A stretch of 64,000 bases of DNA. Origin: Monocercomonoides exilis. Taxonomy: Eukaryota; Preaxostyla; Oxymonadida; Polymastigidae. Made by a program: the position numbers and the translations under genes. The notes under the pieces were generated by a model. The model was not told the origin of the DNA. It saw nothing but the letters and a program-made list of their open reading frames with translations, and searched no databases. Numbering within the stretch: position 1 is the first letter of the stretch; each line of letters opens with the position of its first letter. Shown piece after piece: positions 15,301-24,968 of this stretch. The stretch lies in assembly GCA_001643675.2 (NCBI GenBank), contig LSRY02000003.1, positions 62,001 through 126,000 of the forward strand, given 5' to 3'.

Positions 15301-16989
15301 GGGTAAAGTTGGAATAGGACGAAAAGGGATACTGTGCTGTGGGTGAAAGAGAGCTGACTGATGTTTGATGGGGAGATGGCATCATTGGAGCAAAAGAGGA
15401 GGCAGAAGACGGTGTTGCTGAAAGACCAGAAAAAGGCAGCGATGAGTTGATGTTCTGTTTTGAGGTAGACAGGCGCAGAGAGCTCTGCAATTGAGGCTGA
15501 ATCTGAGGCTGAGGTAGAAGCTGGGGCGACATATCAGACAGAAGCAGAATGTTGGAAGAGGAAGAAGGAGTGGCTGAAGAAGGCACTTGGGGTGAAAATG
15601 GCTGAGAGAAAGGAGAAGGCGAGGGAGAAGGCAAAGAAGAGTTGGGGAATGTCTTTTGGAGATATGCATGTGATTGGTCTGCGCGAGAAAGAAGAGGAAA
15701 TCTAGCAGAAGGAGATGAAGAAGACAAAGATAAAGATGAAGAGAAGGCATGCAATGAAGAAAGGATTGATTGCGAACAAATTTGGCCTTGCGGAATTTCA
15801 GAGAATGTTTCATATTTCGAAGAGAACAGTGACTGCTCAATGACATTCTTTCCATTGCGTATGAAAGCAGAGCATACGCCTCTTTTAGCTTTCTTCTCTT
15901 TCAGTCGGTGGATCATCAGTTTCTGTTCTTTTTCTTTTGTTTTCTTCGTTTCTTGGTGCAACAGATCAATTTTCTCGCTTATTTTATAAAATGCCGGCAA
16001 AATAATCAGTTTCCTCTTAAACAGATACATAGCAGCACATGCAGCTGAAACACCTCCTAAAACAGGAAGCAATATCATTCCTATCCAAAACAGCAGGATT
16101 GGCGCAAAAACAGGCGGAGGTGATTCTCCCTGCTGCCACAAGTCCATAGCACAACCAAGAACAGACATCACTCCAGCTCCAAAAACAACACCCAGGCCAG
16201 CAGAAGCAATGCAGTTGGCTCGCAGTCTGTGGAATGGACACGAAAGCACAAATAACACTGTCAATATAAGAAACACAGATGCGTGAATAACACAGCTTAT
16301 AAGGGGATATGAACGTTGAAGGACTGTTACAACAACTACATCAACATTTATAACAAAAATAAAACCAGATAAAATTGTTCCTCGTCGTTGTGAGAATAAC
16401 TGTCCAGTTCTTCCATTTGGCTGAAACACAAAAAAATGATAAAGCACATTAAATGCAATAAGTACAGCTGCAAAAATTGCATTTATTATCACAAATGCAA
16501 TTGTGCCTGAAAAGTCGCAATATTGTTTATTTGAATCTGTAACTTCAATGAGGCATTCAACAGGCTTTGAAAGCGTAACTAAAAAAGGTGTTCTTCCGAT
16601 GTGACTAATAATCAACCCTAAAAACTGTGTGTTAACCAGTAATATTGAATGTATTTTCCTTTCATGACGAAAAAGAACACAAAAAATGATGATTCCAACA
16701 ATTGTCAAAACAATGCTCAATATAAAAAGCGACGAAAACACAATCAAATTTACTAAGCTAGGAGTGTAAAATGATGGATCAATGTACATCCTTATAAAAA
16801 TATTTGAAAGAGTTAAATATTTGTGCTCTATTTCCATATAAAAATTTAGTAATCAAACCCAATCACTCGAATCACTTCACCAATTCCACTAGATATTGCA
16901 GAACCGCTTTTAAATGGTAAAAACATTAGCTGGAACACTTCAAGGCAACAAATTAAAATTGTAAAAAATGACCCTATTTGAAGTGCTTT
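9317..16989 (-). CDS. Tiny macrocysts (TmcB)-like multipass membrane protein
   Basis: The main exon is a 2,506-codon frame (16837 to 9317, stop TGA). A further upstream exon, 16989-16881, reads KALQIGSFFTILICC...PF and joins it by a 52-nt intron (16880-16829). The first exon or exons remain unresolved. The N-terminal third has about seven hydrophobic helices, then a Ser/Pro-rich linker. Next comes a helical region with the family's motif style (LLESHPNSPNVMRAFSLLLRDV; AMDMHPGWTNRWVCFAKM). Isolated membrane helices follow near ORF residues 1040, 1500, 1840 and 2060, separated by charged D/E/K-rich stretches. This architecture matches the TmcB family of amoebozoans and metamonads, where the molecular role is poorly known. 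The spacers are much longer than usual. It lies 3' of the left exchanger on the same strand. Confidence 0.75.
16829..16880 (-). other. Intron of the TmcB-like gene, 52 nt
   Basis: The donor is G|GTGAAG. A branch-like TACTAAA lies 18-20 nt before the acceptor GGAAATAG. Splicing joins SSGI to EHKYLTLSN in frame (phase 1). Without splicing, the upstream frame stops at TAA next to the branch-like box. Other GT donors nearby give the wrong phase. Confidence 0.6.
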
Positions 16990-17459
16990 CTGAATGGAAA
17001 AAATAAATGAATGTATTTTTTAATATGAAAAAATAATATTAATAAAGGCAAACGTGTTTGAATGTGTAAAGGCAAGTAAATAGCCTGATTTTCAAAATTA
17101 AGTTAAAAAAAGAAATTTTTTAATAATTTAGTTCATACAAATCCTCAACTGTTCCAAATCGTGTATAAGGCATGTTGCTGCTGCAATCAACTCTTCTTGA
17201 ACCGACTGACTGTGTATCTACTTCATGCATGCGAAAAATACCTTTGCCTCGATTTGTTCGTTTTGAGAATAATTTGTTATGGTTGAGCCAGTTAGTAATC
17301 ACTTGATAATAGTCAAAATATATTAAAAATTTTTGGTTTAATTTATCTACTGGTCATTTTTCATCTGTTTCCGGTGTGAAAAATAAATAATCTAAATTGA
17401 ATTTTTCTTTAAAGTTTTATAAAATATTGAATAAACAATGAGAAAAAATGAAGTGCATC
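16990..17459. other. Unresolved 5' region of the TmcB-like gene
   Basis: An acceptor (CCATTCAG) precedes exon 16989. Further upstream a minus-strand open stretch runs about 17356-17120. Its best-looking part contains RGKGIFRMHEVDTQSVGSRR. It could be an earlier exon, but I found no donor/acceptor pair giving the right phase. Confidence 0.3.
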
Positions 17460-17712
17460 TGAACAAAAAATTCTCTCTTTTCCAAGCAATATTTGTGAAT
17501 CACTCGAAAGCAAAAGAAAAAAAAATACTATTTTTGAATAACAAACTTATTCAAAAAAAAAAAGACAAAGCAAAGAATGAATGAAAATCACTACAAAAAA
17601 CACTCATGCATTCAAACACAAAGGCGATGATGATGTGAGTTGAGAGCAACAATGTTCATCACAAAACCAAAAGAAAGAGAGGAAGAAAGAGAGAGAGTGT
17701 GTGTGTGTGTGC

Positions 17713-19914
17713 TCATTTGATAACGCCCACCTCCACCAGCACCACAAACACTGCAAACACCACATAGCACCCGATCAGCACCAGCCCCAGCCACCGCTCA
17801 AACTGCCGCCTCCGCACCGCCCCGCACACAACAGAGCACGCCACGCTCCCGAAGATCGACGCCACAAGCACAATCTTGTCCCCGCTGAAGCTCACCGGAA
17901 TCGCCCCGCCCCCTTTCTTGCCCCGCCCCTGCCGCACAAAGATCGCCACCGACGAGATCCCAATCCCCAGCAGCGTGTTCAGCAGCGGGCCCGAGTAGCA
18001 CGCCGACACCGCCATCGTCGGCCGCCCTGCCCGCGCAATCCCGATGTTCGCCACCACATCCCCCAGCGCATCCCCCCAGCTCAGGATCGTCGCGCTCATC
18101 ACCCCGTTCGAGATCGACAGCAGGTGCCCCAGCATCTGGATCGTCGCCACCAGCTCGTTCGCGATCGCATTCATCCAGATCACCGCCATGCTCACCTCCC
18201 ACACCGCAAACACCGCATCCACATGCCCCACCTTCTCCCGCACTGCTGCCGAGTTCACCGCCACCGCCACCGGCGCCACCACCACCACCCCCACAATCAG
18301 CCCCACATGCCACGCCACAAAGCCCCCTGCCACCTCGCTCCCCCAGCTGTGCGTCAGCAATAGGATGCACAGCGGCGAGCACACAGACACCACCACCAGC
18401 CGCACCACGTTGTTCCGCCCCACCTTCGGGTGCGTCGCCACACGCAGCACTGTGAACGGAAACTCTGCAATCGCAACTCCCTTCGACACCCAGCTCCGCC
18501 CCTCCCACTCCATCCACCCCTTCACACACTTCACACAATATACCCCCAACTTCCGCCAAAAACCCCCCGACCCATCAATAGACTCCCAGCTAAAATCTTC
18601 TTCCTCCTTCTCCTCTTCCTTCTCTTCCTTCTCGCCTCCGCTCCCATCTTCCCCGTTGATCGCCATCGCACCTGCCTTCTCCTCCAGCCCGTATCCACTC
18701 AGCCGCTCCTCCCCACCCAGCAGCCTCGTGCTCGCCTCGGCCCCTGCCCCAAACCCTTCCGCCTCTTTTCCTTCCCCACTGTTGATTGATCCCTGCCGTT
18801 GCTTCCCCTCCTCTCCTCCGTTCCCCACTATCCTTCCCCTCCTCCTCCTCACCCGCTTCTCCACCTGCTCCAGCACCACAGAGAACCCCACATACACCCC
18901 ATACATCACAAAGAACACCACCGTCATCCCCACAGACATCTTCTTCGCTGCCAGCGCCACCACCACCAGCAGCACACTCACCACATACGCCGGCGCATCC
19001 TTGTACAGCACCTTCGCCTCCATCCGGAACGGCCGCATCAGCGTGATCACCGCCACCAGCAGCGTCACTGTGAACAGCCCGCTCCCCAGCGCCTCCCCCA
19101 TGCTGATCGTCAGGCTCCCGTTCGACGCCCCCGCCAGCTGCGAGAACAGGTCCGGCGCCCCGTTCCCAAACGACAGCAGCGTCATCCCCGCCACCGCCTC
19201 GCTCAGCCCGATCGCATCGCTGATGTGGATCAGCGACGGCACAAAATACGTGTCTGCTGTGCTCCCCAGCAGCACAAACAGATACCCCATCACACACAGC
19301 AGCACCACATAGAACCACCCGGGCCCTCGCCCAAACCCGCAGTAGTACAGCTCGATGTACGGCACAAACGCATCGCCCCCAAACTCGCTGCAGTTCTCCT
19401 TCACAAACCCGCACTTGTCCAGCCCCGCCTCCTTCGGGATGATGCATGTGTCTTCGTCGTCCTCCTCGTCGTCCTCGCTGATCTCCGGGCGCTGCTGCCC
19501 CCCAAACGTCCCGTTCACCCCGCGCGTGGCGTTCGCCTCGTCCGCCTGCCGCTGCCTCCTCGCAGCCTCCCGCGCCTCCCGCTGCGCCATCGCCTCGTAT
19601 TTGCCCTGCACGTTCCGAACTGGAACCAGCCAGTGCGCTGCCCCGAGCATGCACACAACCCCAACAAACAGGAGCACCCGGAAAAGCACCGGCCAAAACC
19701 TGCACGACGGAGTGCACATCCCAGCGCTTTGCTGGGCTTTCGACTTTGCGTTTGAAGCATTTCTCTTCCAAGCTTTCATCGCCATATCTGCTGTGCGCAA
19801 CGCAATACCTCGCAAAGCGTATCCTGTGGCTGCGCATCGCAGCAAAACAAACACAAAACATCCCCAGAGGAGACAATCGAAAAAACAATGAAAATCTTGC
19901 AAAGACGAGCGCAA
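17713..19914 (-). CDS. NCLX/CCX-type Na+(cation)/Ca2+ exchanger, left copy
   Basis: 733 residues, ending in TGA. It has the two alpha repeats of the CaCA superfamily: GMTLLSFGNGAPDLFSQ (about 243-258, GNGAPD at 250-255) and SWGDALGDVVAN (GDALGD at 614-619). It also has the N-terminal paired-cysteine region (CGFVKENC ... YIELYYC) seen in the SLC8B1/CCX branch. About five to six hydrophobic helices follow each repeat. A charged, acidic cytosolic loop (about 345-450) sits between the halves, as expected for the regulatory loop. Predicted role: exchange of Ca2+ against Na+, Li+ or K+ across a cell or organelle membrane. Which membrane is unknown, since these cells usually lack classical mitochondria. 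The start is uncertain: the first ATG lies in a hydrophobic segment and ATGs at codons 44 and 46 are alternatives. The gene is G+C-rich against AT-rich flanks. It differs from the right copy by three residues. Confidence 0.9.
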   Translation of the reverse strand: MRSSLQDFHCFFDCLLWGCFVFVLLRCAATGYALRGIALRTADMAMKAWKRNASNAKSKAQQSAGMCTPSCRFWPVLFRVLLFVGVVCMLGAAHWLVPVRNVQGKYEAMAQREAREAARRQRQADEANATRGVNGTFGGQQRPEISEDDEEDDEDTCIIPKEAGLDKCGFVKENCSEFGGDAFVPYIELYYCGFGRGPGWFYVVLLCVMGYLFVLLGSTADTYFVPSLIHISDAIGLSEAVAGMTLLSFGNGAPDLFSQLAGASNGSLTISMGEALGSGLFTVTLLVAVITLMRPFRMEAKVLYKDAPAYVVSVLLVVVALAAKKMSVGMTVVFFVMYGVYVGFSVVLEQVEKRVRRRRGRIVGNGGEEGKQRQGSINSGEGKEAEGFGAGAEASTRLLGGEERLSGYGLEEKAGAMAINGEDGSGGEKEEKEEEKEEEDFSWESIDGSGGFWRKLGVYCVKCVKGWMEWEGRSWVSKGVAIAEFPFTVLRVATHPKVGRNNVVRLVVVSVCSPLCILLLTHSWGSEVAGGFVAWHVGLIVGVVVVAPVAVAVNSAAVREKVGHVDAVFAVWEVSMAVIWMNAIANELVATIQMLGHLLSISNGVMSATILSWGDALGDVVANIGIARAGRPTMAVSACYSGPLLNTLLGIGISSVAIFVRQGRGKKGGGAIPVSFSGDKIVLVASIFGSVACSVVCGAVRRRQFERWLGLVLIGCYVVFAVFVVLVEVGVIK

Positions 19915-21455
19915 AGACTAAAATAATGCTCAAAAACACAAAAATTCGAGAAACACCTGCAGGCAAATGCAGGCATTCCTCCTCACCTGCACCGCCTACC
20001 AACACCCCTCACGCCAGAAACAACATACCAAACAGCCAGATATCGCCAACTTTGTTATGGGCAGCTCTCACAAATTTTAAAAAAAACTCTGTTTTTTCAA
20101 CCTTCTCGGCTCTGATTCAGGATTCACGTTCTCGCATGGAACTGCACAGCTTAAAGAGAGACTTTTGTAAAGCAAGGTGAGAAGGGGGTTCGAGCTGCTG
20201 GATGAAGAGGAGCACACAAAACATGAAAATCACGCAGAAGAGGAGGCGATGCCGCTGGGGAAATGTTGGAAAGATATTAGAGATATGAAATTAGATGGAT
20301 GTTTTGAAAGTGAGCGGAGGGAAACATCACTGCAAAGGACCAGGCAGAAGATGCTTGATTTTTTTTTATGATTTTGCAAATGCAAGCTTCGCATGGTTCC
20401 TTCAACGGGAATGTGAGGCAGTGTGCCTGCAATTGCTGTGAGGAAAGGGACGATGGAAGGTGGAGCTGGAGACGCTCCGTTGATTGGCTGGTTTTTGGGA
20501 AGCCGATGGAGCAGCAAAGTTCAAGCTGAGTGCTCAGAAAGTGAGGTTTCGTGATTCACACTTCACTGAAAGCGATGGGTCATCTCTTTGGAAAAACATT
20601 TTTTGTGGGGAGTGGGGTGGGTTTTGGCAGAAGCGCTGCTGGGCTGTGTGTGGAAGAGCAGTTATTTTTGGAGGCGAAAGCTCTGAGGCACTTGTGGGGA
20701 GAGTTGACAATCAATGTTGAGTGAGTGAAGTTGAGTTCGCCATGTGCGAAGGAAGATTTGATTTAAAAAGAAAAAAGTGCGTTGAAGATATTGATTCTGG
20801 GGTTGTGGAGATGTGTGAGGAGGTGATGGCAGTTTGGATGCGTGTGGTGAAGAGAGAAGAGAAAAAGACGAAAGCATTGATGGAAAAGGAGCACATTAAA
20901 GATGACTTTGGGGGATATGATTGCAGAAGAGAGAAAAGGAATGCAATGTGAAACAGAAATAGGGGATGCACTTCTTTATGCGTCTGGATGCTTGGGAGGA
21001 GCATGAGATGAACTTTTTTGGGGAAATGAATCTGCTCAGAGAAAATGCCTGATGATGGGAAATATCAGACAAATGAGCCTCTGTGATGTGAAAAATCGAA
21101 CATTGTGCATTTGCAGTATTCTTTTTCTCTTTTGATGAAATTTGACTTTTTGTGTTTTTATGACAAGATGTCTATTTCATTATTTTGTTCTGATGTTATG
21201 CTTGTGGCAGTTTGAAATTCAAAACTTTTCGTTTTTGTGTTGTTTGTGCTTCATTGCAAGCCTTTCTATGGATTGGCGTTCAGAACAGTGAGGAGCCTGC
21301 TTTGAGTCTTTTTTTTTTTTGCTGATGGTGAGCAACACGTCACAGCCAAAGCATTCCGTGTGCTACTTCAAATCCTTTTTGAACAAAAGCATTTTTCCCA
21401 ATCACAACCTTTTCGGTTCTTTTCAGTTCAATAATTTTCATTTGTATCAAACTTT
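19915..21455. other. Non-coding 5' flank of exchanger within block A
   Basis: This flank is shared with the right arm (45675-47199). From about 20,100 outward the two copies diverge, and no open frame survives in both over a useful length. One weakly conserved stretch (plus strand about 20520-20700; minus strand about 46570-46400) reads RDSHFTESDGSSLWKNIF in both. It may be an old exon or a regulatory region. Confidence 0.5.
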
Positions 21456-22029
21456 AAATTTTTAAAAAAAAAAACATTCCAAATATCATCGAAAAAATAA
21501 TGCTCTTCAACAAATACTTACTCTGATAAATAAAATATATTTGTCAAAATTGAAATGTGGATGAGGAAATTTCATAAAATAAAAAACACTCCTTCAGGTT
21601 CTTTGTAATCAACTCATAAGAAAACTGAAGTTTTTCTCCAGAACAAAATTCAAGCATAAATGTCTAAAAGAGAAGATAGAAAGAAATGAAAAGAAGCAAA
21701 AATACTTCCAATGAAATATATTGATTCAAATATGCTTATTGTCAATTCATTTTCTTTTGCAAAAGTTTGTTATCCACAGTAAAGAATGAGTTAATTTAGA
21801 TCAACAAGAACCAAACAATCCACATTTAAAAAAAAATAGAAAGAAAGAAAGAAAATAAAGAAATTAAAGAAAATAAAGAATAAATATTTCATTATCCTCT
21901 CAAACATGTCTATCCAATAAATCAAATTTTTAAAATATAAAAAAAATTTCTATAACTCGATTGTAGAGGTTGTATTAATATAAATTTAATTTTCTGCTTT
22001 TGCAAGCAGAAAAGAGCGTTGATATAAAT
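21456..22029. other. AT-rich spacer, left arm only
   Basis: Poly-A and GAAA-rich sequence without coding signals. It lies 3' of the amylase gene, beyond the edge of block A. Confidence 0.5.
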
Positions 22030-23424
22030 TTAAACTTTTATCCAAATCTGAGGTTGACCATTGCGCATAGTGATTGTTATTCCTGTGTTGAGAACTGTTT
22101 GTGTGGCACCTGAATACAGCTCTCTGATCTTATCTCCAGCTTTAAATGGCAAATATGTAACATTTCGAGAAAATTGAGTGTTATATTGGTTTGTTGTGCA
22201 AACAAGTGTGCTTCCGCGGGAGAATGCATAAAAGACATCATCAACAAATCGTTCAACGTGAGGATCCTTTGGATTTATTTTTTGTCTTTGTTTTGCTGCA
22301 ACTGCAATAAATTTGTACAGTTCGTGATTCTTGTTCCAGCCAGCTGCCCACAATGGTTCTCTGTTCTGGGGATCGTCTCCTCCTTTGAATCCTTGGTCTG
22401 AACCATAATATACAAGAGGAATTGAAGCGCTCAAGATATTAAACGCAAGCGCATTTTTCAGTGATTTCCAATCGCCATTAATGTTCAGCCAACGTTTGTT
22501 ATCGTGATTATCCACAAATCCTCCCAACAGTGTCACATCAATATTTGCGTTTGCATATTCTTCAAAGCGCTGTCTTATCTGATAGCATGATTGACGATAT
22601 GCATAAACGTTCATAAGTGTATAATACATTGGATAAGACAAATGTCCTGGAAATGCATCAGCATAAGGCTTCAGATATTGAACGCTTCCGTCAAACACCT
22701 CTCCCAGTTTGTAAATTCCAGGAACTTTCTGCTCCAACTCTTTCCAGAACCAAACTGGAACATGTTTAATTGTATCGATTCTAATTCCATCTAATGAATA
22801 GTTGCTGATTATCCATTTGCACCACTTAATCAATTCATCCTTGACATAGGTATTTTCTTGTTTCAAGTCAGGAAGTCCTGCAATGCGGCAATTTTCAACC
22901 TGCCACTGATTGTGCCAGTCTGAAACATCACACCAGTCGTGATAATGTTCAGCTTTGTTGAATGGATAAATTTTTGAAAAATCTGTTCCAACTGGACCAG
23001 CATGATTGAATACCAAATCAACCATCACCCAAATATCACGTTTTTTGCATTCTCTCAAAAATTCACGGAATTCACTTTCATTTCCGTAGTTTGTGTTCAA
23101 CGCATAGAAATTGGTTGCGTGGTATCCATGATATGATCCGGGTGTGTTTTCGACAATTGGTGAAATCCAAATTGCATTCATTCCAAGATCCTGAATGTAG
23201 TCCAAATGGTTGATGATTCCTCTGTACGTCCCACCGCAATAACTTCCAAGTGAGCAAGAAGCATTTCGATCATCTGATCTTGCAAAACGATCCGTTAAAA
23301 TTTGATAAATGACTCTTGTCTTCCATTCTTCATTAGTTCGGCCCAATTGGACATTTTCTTCGCAAATTGTGCTTGCAATAGCTGCACAAACGTACAAAGC
23401 AATTTTAGCCCACATTCTTTTCAA
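22030..23424 (-). CDS. Secreted alpha-amylase, GH13 family
   Basis: 464 residues, apparently intronless, ending in TAA. An N-terminal hydrophobic signal peptide (MKRMWAKIALYVCAAIASTI) implies export or a digestive-vacuole role. GH13 motifs appear in order: VYQ-like entry VIYQILTDRF (38-47), DLVFNH (136-141), LPDLKQE (184-190), GIRIDTIKHV with nucleophile Asp217, GEVFDG with general acid Glu242, and FVDNHD with Asp308. Overall layout and length resemble fungal/protist TAKA-type amylases. It hydrolyses alpha-1,4-glucan bonds of starch or glycogen. Several N-x-S/T sites fit a secreted glycoprotein. It sits between blocks A and B of the left arm and has no counterpart in the right arm. Confidence 0.93.
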   Translation of the reverse strand: MKRMWAKIALYVCAAIASTICEENVQLGRTNEEWKTRVIYQILTDRFARSDDRNASCSLGSYCGGTYRGIINHLDYIQDLGMNAIWISPIVENTPGSYHGYHATNFYALNTNYGNESEFREFLRECKKRDIWVMVDLVFNHAGPVGTDFSKIYPFNKAEHYHDWCDVSDWHNQWQVENCRIAGLPDLKQENTYVKDELIKWCKWIISNYSLDGIRIDTIKHVPVWFWKELEQKVPGIYKLGEVFDGSVQYLKPYADAFPGHLSYPMYYTLMNVYAYRQSCYQIRQRFEEYANANIDVTLLGGFVDNHDNKRWLNINGDWKSLKNALAFNILSASIPLVYYGSDQGFKGGDDPQNREPLWAAGWNKNHELYKFIAVAAKQRQKINPKDPHVERFVDDVFYAFSRGSTLVCTTNQYNTQFSRNVTYLPFKAGDKIRELYSGATQTVLNTGITITMRNGQPQIWIKV

Positions 23425-23752
23425 AATATATGTTACAACCTTCGATAAACGAAAATTGTTGATCTAATCCATTTTTACCTAATATTACCCATAATATATA
23501 AATAATCATTATTTTGTTCGGTGTTTTATTATTTGAAATCCGCACAGAAAATAAGTTAACAACTAATCAATATATATTAATTTAAACCAAGTAAATGAAG
23601 CATTTACAAATTAAATCTATTATTTAAAAAATTTAAATTAAATTAAAATATAAATTATGATTTTTTTAGAAATAATTGAAATAATTTCAAAGGTTTCACA
23701 TTAATAAACAATATACTCACATGCACTCAACACAAGTCATCTGTCATAAACA
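23425..23752. other. AT-rich upstream region of amylase
   Basis: Very AT-rich, with TTAATAAACA-type sequence. It probably carries the amylase promoter and the 3' flank of the charged-protein gene. No specific element is identified. Confidence 0.4.
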
Positions 23753-23773
23753 ATTCATTGAAGAAGCATTTCG

Positions 23774-24933
23774 TCAAGGGATCTGAGAGAAGGGGATGGT
23801 GGATGGCTCGAATGGAAGAGGAAGGAGAGGAGCGCTGGATGAAAGATGCTGCTCCAACCCCATCTTCGCTGCTTTCTCCTTGTGCTTCTCCTTCTCCATC
23901 TCTTTTTCTTTCTCCTTCTCAATCTCCTTCTCAATCTCCTTCAGCCTCTCCCTCAGCCTCTCCTTCCGCCTGTTCTTCTTGTTCTTGTGCTGCGTCTTCG
24001 TGTTCACTGCCAGCTTGTCAAACACCCACAGATACTTCTGCTGGTGCGGCGTCCTCCAGAACTGCCACTCCCTCCGCTTCCCCAGCACCCCCTCCAACCC
24101 CTTCCTCCGCTCCTCCCTCATCCGCCTCCTCACACCCTCAACCACCCTTCCTTTGCCTCCACACCTTCTCCCATACTCATCCTCAGATTGATGTTCGGTG
24201 GCTGTGTTGTTCACAGCAGGAGGCCTCTCTCCTGCTCCTGCCAGCCAGCCACAAAGTGGAAGAACAGCCACACACTCCTCCTTCTTCTCTCTCTCTTCCA
24301 ACTCTCGCAGATTGCACAAAGTCGGTGTGTTTGCACGCGATGCCACAGAACAGCACAGCAGAGACACAGCACACGGAGATGCCACACGAGAAGGCACAGT
24401 GCAGAGGCCCTTCTCCCCCACTCCCTGTGCTGTGTGCTGCCTCCATCCAAAAGAAGGGGGAGGACGAAGGCCGCTCGACGGCAGCACTTTCCCTCTTGCA
24501 CTCCCATCCGTCCTGTGCTCATCAAAACCTCCTCTTCTGCCCATCCTTTCTCCAATGACACCAAACAGTCCTGTTTTCAACCACATCCCTCCCTCCCCTT
24601 TTCCACCCTCAACCACCTCTTTCATCTTTTCCATCTCTTCTATCTTTTCTATTTCTTTCATATCTCCGCCTCCCCCCTTTCCTTCTCCATTTCCCCTCCC
24701 CCTCCACCCTTCCTCCCTCCCTTTCTTCTTCCTCCGCTCCCGCTGCGCCTCCCTCATCATCGCCAGCCGGTACAGCTCCAGGTCGCTCAGCTCCCTCAGC
24801 CACCCAGACACCCGCTCCTTCTCTTCTTTCTCCCGGATCGCCTCCTCCAGCTCCTTGATCGCCTCCCTCACCTCGTCTCCATCGCCCTTGCTTCCCTCTC
24901 TGCCTCCCTCTCCACCCCCAATACCACCATCGC

Positions 24934-24968
<35 letters not shown>

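Larger units (their letters stand above)
17460..21455. repeat. Inverted duplication block A, left copy
   Basis: This is the reverse complement of 45675-49650. It contains the exchanger gene plus about 1.4 kb of non-coding 5' flank. Homology ends at GAGAGAATTTTTTGTTCA-like sequence on the 17.46 kb side and near CAATAATTTT(C/T)(A/G)TTTG on the 21.45 kb side. The coding part (about 17.65-20.10 kb) is almost base-identical to the other copy. Beyond it, substitutions and small indels are frequent. Confidence 0.85.

Noticed and set aside
18044-19312. Long open frames antisense to the exchanger genes (also 47802-49070 and 48325-49413) and antisense to the charged-protein genes
   Set aside because: They mirror the G/C-ending codon bias of the sense genes. 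Their translations are His/Pro/Thr/Ser-rich with no motif, while the sense frames carry clear domains.
18590-20005. Alternative 471-codon frame starting upstream of the left exchanger (same at 47109-48524)
   Set aside because: It overlaps the exchanger in another frame and is Gly/Ala/Arg-rich without motifs. Only its hydrophobic first 60 codons might belong to an upstream exon.
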